DNA of 64,000 bases from Serratia sp. DD3 (GTDB lineage: Bacteria > Pseudomonadota > Gammaproteobacteria > Enterobacterales > Enterobacteriaceae), in contig NZ_AYKS02000071.1 in the NCBI RefSeq assembly GCF_000496755.2, forward strand, positions 248,001-312,000, read 5' to 3'. The position numbers and the translations under genes are program-made. The notes under the pieces are model-generated. The model ran no database searches, was not told where the DNA came from, and worked only from the letters and a program-made list of their open reading frames with translations. Below, piece after piece: positions 61,305 to 64,000 of this stretch (position 1 is its first letter; each line of letters begins with the position of its first letter).

Positions 61305-62666
61305 TCAATAGTTGCGCAAAGCCTGGAAAACTGCCGCCAGGCGTGAAGCATCTTTGATGCCGGGTTGCTGCTCAACGCCCGAATTGAAATCCAGGCCAAC
61401 ACTACCCAGTAATGCGGCATCCTCACAGTTATCGGCGTTTAAACCACCGGCCAGCATCACGTTATCGAGCGATTGCCCAGGTAGCAGTGACCAATCAAAA
61501 CGCATTCCAGTACCGCCTGCACCATTATCCAGCAGGTAACGGTCAACATATTGTAGATTGCGGTCTGGCAAATATGCCTTGACGCTCAGTGCTTTCCAGA
61601 TCTGGCAGCTTGCGGGGAGTTGGGCTCGCAATGCGTTGATATAATTTTGATCTTCCATACCGTGTAATTGCACGGCATGCAGACCAAGCTGTTCGGCAGT
61701 TTGTGCCACCTTCGTTATCTGCTCATCGCAGAATACACCGACATATTTCAATGGTGCACCAGTGAGCACTTCTCTTGCACGGCCGACATCCAGATAACGC
61801 GGTGAGCGGCTGACGAAGATCAACCCACCATAGTTGGCACCGGCCTGGTAAGCAGCCGCGGCATCTTGGGGCCGGGTCAAACCGCAGACTTTATTATCAC
61901 CTAAGGTAACGCGGCACACGGCACGGCGTAAGTTACTTTCTGACATTAGTGCACTGCCAATCAAAAAACCATCGGCATACTGGCTGAGTTCACGGATCTG
62001 CCGGTAACTGTTAATGCCGGATTCACTAATCACAGTCACCCCTGCTGGTACCTGTGGAGCCAGCAAACGGGTACGGTTCAAATCAATGGAGAGATCGCGC
62101 AGGTCACGGTTGTTGATGCCAATCACCCTGGCTTCAAGCTGTATGGCACGTTGCAGTTCGTCCTCGCTGATGACTTCAGTCAACACCCCCATATTCAGGC
62201 TATGAGCTACGGCGGCCAACTGACAATATTGTTCATCATTTAACACCGACAACATCAGGAGAATGGCATCAGCTTGGTAATAACGGGCCAGAAAGATCTG
62301 ATAAGGGTCGATGATAAAGTCTTTGCACAGCACCGGTTGAGTGACGGCTTGGCTCACCAGGGGTAAAAAATCAAAGCTGCCCTGGAAATACTTTTCATCA
62401 GTCAGCACCGAGATCGCTGAGGCAAACTCCCGGTAGACCGAAGCGATAGCCACCGGGTCAAAATCCTCACGAATTAATCCCTTGGAAGGGGAGGCTTTTT
62501 TGCATTCAAGAATAAAGGCGGTTTTAGGCCCTTGCAATGCCTGATAAAAATTGCGGGTAGTGGGCACCACCTCATGTTGAAAGCTGGACAGTGGTTGCTG
62601 TTGGCTACGTGCCGCGACCCATTGCACTTTGTCACGCACAATCTTGTTAAGTACGGTTTCCTGCAT
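61305..62666 (-). CDS. trpC: bifunctional indole-3-glycerol-phosphate synthase/phosphoribosylanthranilate isomerase
   Basis: A 453-residue fusion of TrpC (about 1-255; FILECKKASPSKGLIREDFDP, VLCKDFIIDPYQ, INNRDLRDL) and TrpF (about 256-453; VCGLTRPQDAAAAYQAGANYGGL with the catalytic Cys, LAGGLNADN). The fusion is typical of enteric bacteria. It lies three bases after trpD. Confidence 0.97.
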   Translation of the reverse strand: MQETVLNKIVRDKVQWVAARSQQQPLSSFQHEVVPTTRNFYQALQGPKTAFILECKKASPSKGLIREDFDPVAIASVYREFASAISVLTDEKYFQGSFDFLPLVSQAVTQPVLCKDFIIDPYQIFLARYYQADAILLMLSVLNDEQYCQLAAVAHSLNMGVLTEVISEDELQRAIQLEARVIGINNRDLRDLSIDLNRTRLLAPQVPAGVTVISESGINSYRQIRELSQYADGFLIGSALMSESNLRRAVCRVTLGDNKVCGLTRPQDAAAAYQAGANYGGLIFVSRSPRYLDVGRAREVLTGAPLKYVGVFCDEQITKVAQTAEQLGLHAVQLHGMEDQNYINALRAQLPASCQIWKALSVKAYLPDRNLQYVDRYLLDNGAGGTGMRFDWSLLPGQSLDNVMLAGGLNADNCEDAALLGSVGLDFNSGVEQQPGIKDASRLAAVFQALRNY

Positions 62667-62669
62667 TAT

Positions 62670-63668
62670 TTATCCTCTCGCTGCCAAGGCAGTGACAAGC
62701 TGGTAAGCTTGCCCACTGTGGAGCATATCTAATGCCTGCTGCGCATTATGCCGCAGGTCTTCCTGTCCGAATAATTTCAGTAACAGTGCTACGTTAGCCG
62801 CTACGGCTGCCGCATGAGCGCGCTCACCCTTACCTTGTAATAACCGGCTCAGAATATCACGGTTATCCTCAGGTGTTCCGCCCAGCAGTGCTGACAATGG
62901 GTGACTCTCTAAACCAAAAGAACTCGGCGACAATTGATAACTTTCAATTTCGCCATCACGCAGCTCAGCGACATGGGTAGTGGTATGGATTGCCACTTCA
63001 TCCATGCCACCGCCATGAACCACAGCAGCACGTCGGTAACCGAGCACACGCAGCGTCTGGGCAATGGGTAGCACCAGGTCTGGGCTGTAGACACCAATTA
63101 ACGCCAAAGGGGGGCGTGCTGGATTGATCAGTGGACCCAGTACGTTAAACACGGTGCGGGTTTTCAATTGCTGACGAACGGGCATCGCATGGCGAAAACC
63201 GATGTGGTATTGCGGTGCAAACAGGAAGCATACGCCAAGTTCATCCAGCGCCAAGCGTGACTGTTCTGCAGGTAAATTCAGATTGATGCCAAAGGCCGCC
63301 AGTAAATCAGAAGAACCGGAACGGCTGGAAACACTGCGGTTACCATGTTTGGCGATTTTAGCTCCGCAGGCGGCAGCGACAAAGGCACTGGCCGTAGAGA
63401 TATTAATACTGTTGGTGCCATCGCCTCCGGTACCAACAATGTCAGCAAAGTCATAATCTGGTCGTGGAAAGGGGAGCGCATTGGCTAACAATGCTTGCGC
63501 GGCACCGGCAATCTCCTCCGGGCGTTCACCGCGCACTTTCATGCTGATCAGCGCAGCGGCCAATTGGCAATGTTCCAGCTCACCACGCACAATGGCGTTG
63601 AACAGTTGCTGGCTTTCCAACTGATCCATCGTCTCTGAGCGATACAGTTTTTCAAGAATAGGTTGCAT
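62670..63668 (-). CDS. trpD: anthranilate phosphoribosyltransferase
   Basis: 332 residues from [16 protein letters not shown]; an ATG two codons upstream is possible, but AAGG spaces better (nine bases) to this one. Motifs [16 protein letters not shown] (PRPP binding) and [15 protein letters not shown]. Here it is separate from trpG, unlike the E. coli trpGD fusion. Confidence 0.95.
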   Translation of the reverse strand: MQPILEKLYRSETMDQLESQQLFNAIVRGELEHCQLAAALISMKVRGERPEEIAGAAQALLANALPFPRPDYDFADIVGTGGDGTNSINISTASAFVAAACGAKIAKHGNRSVSSRSGSSDLLAAFGINLNLPAEQSRLALDELGVCFLFAPQYHIGFRHAMPVRQQLKTRTVFNVLGPLINPARPPLALIGVYSPDLVLPIAQTLRVLGYRRAAVVHGGGMDEVAIHTTTHVAELRDGEIESYQLSPSSFGLESHPLSALLGGTPEDNRDILSRLLQGKGERAHAAAVAANVALLLKLFGQEDLRHNAQQALDMLHSGQAYQLVTALAARG

Positions 63669-63683
63669 AGTCATTTACCTTAA

Positions 63684-64000
63684 TTATTTCGCCAGTACCC
63701 AGGCCAGCGTCTGCTCAAGCAAACGGGCGCCCTGGATAGTCAGAATCGATTCGGGGTGAAATTGAAAACCACATACGCGGTGTTGATCATGGCGAACGGC
63801 CATCACCATGTCACCGAAATGGGCATTGACGGTGAGTTCGGCAGGGAGACGGCTGCCCACCAGTGAATGGTAGCGAGCTACCGGCAGTGGGTTGGGCATG
63901 CCGGTAAACATGCCTGCACCATCGTGTGTGATTGCCGATGCTTTGCCGTGCAGAATCTCACCGGCTTGACCCACATGGCCACCATAAGCCTCCACGATCG
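63684..64000 (-). CDS. trpG: anthranilate synthase component II, glutamine amidotransferase (partial)
   Basis: About 105 C-terminal residues are in the window; the gene continues past its right end. The class I amidotransferase His-Glu pair is in [28 protein letters not shown] is TrpG-like. A stop at 63684, then trpD after 15 bases, shows that trpG and trpD are separate genes, a Serratia/Yersinia trait. Confidence 0.94.
   Translation of the reverse strand, partial: IVEAYGGHVGQAGEILHGKASAITHDGAGMFTGMPNPLPVARYHSLVGSRLPAELTVNAHFGDMVMAVRHDQHRVCGFQFHPESILTIQGARLLEQTLAWVLAK

Overview
The window is a chromosomal segment of an Enterobacterales bacterium, most likely Serratia-like (Yersiniaceae). The trp operon has a separate trpG and trpD but a fused trpCF. 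The flanking genes ydiK-ydiJ-menI, ldtE-lpp and yciC-ompW-trpABCDG are typical of the order. The genus is an inference from gene content and protein sequence seen by eye; no database was searched.

Left flank (1-12911): on the minus strand lies an operon of a TVP38-membrane-domain/flavin disulfide-reductase fusion, a second flavoprotein of the type fused to SelD elsewhere, and the start of a YnjB-like ABC substrate-binding protein. Then come ydiK (minus) and the coupled pair ydiJ-menI (plus). After menI there is a small islet with a two-helix membrane protein, an exported metallo-beta-lactamase-fold hydrolase and an exported protein of unknown function. In E. coli the sufABCDSE operon sits between menI and ldtE; here that interval holds the islet, a prophage and a tRNA instead.

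Prophage (12912-55342, about 42.4 kb): a complete-looking lambda-type siphophage genome integrated at the 3' end of a tRNA-Arg(CCU) gene (argW) by an IntS-type integrase. A 15-bp core repeat and TGCCC(G/A)CA repeats occur at both ends. Order from attL: AlpA-like regulator, exonuclease, membrane moron, DUF2303 pair, HNH/SEC-C moron, a 29-residue membrane peptide behind a left promoter, a BRCT protein where lambda has rex, CI, Cro-like gene, CII-like gene, replication O-like gene (with internal 15-bp iterons) and P-like gene, Dam methylase, RusA, DUF968, Q. Next is an accessory block (YHYH peptide, HEPN-like protein, beta-class DNA methyltransferase and an AT-rich two-gene cassette). Lysis genes, HNH, cos-like region, terminase, portal, protease, HK97-fold capsid, connectors, lambda-type tail genes (with a -1 frameshift), a tail-operon moron, J, tail fibre and int follow. 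Early and late functions are all represented, so the phage may be inducible. The accessory genes have their own AT-rich composition and often their own terminators, as expected for lysogenic-conversion or defence cargo.

Right flank (55329-64000): intact tRNA-Arg, ldtE (L,D-transpeptidase), lpp (Braun lipoprotein), yciC, ompW with a perfect FNR site, and trpA-B-CF-D-G (trpG cut by the window end).

The most unusual items are: the AT-rich two-gene cassette at 28687-30413; the BRCT/repeat protein placed between two copies of the repressor operator; a 50-bp tRNA-Pro(GGG) 3' fragment directly beside int although the phage sits in tRNA-Arg; a repeated hairpin/T-tract/Shine-Dalgarno junction in front of seven late genes; and several probable defence-type single genes (HEPN, HNH-SEC-C).
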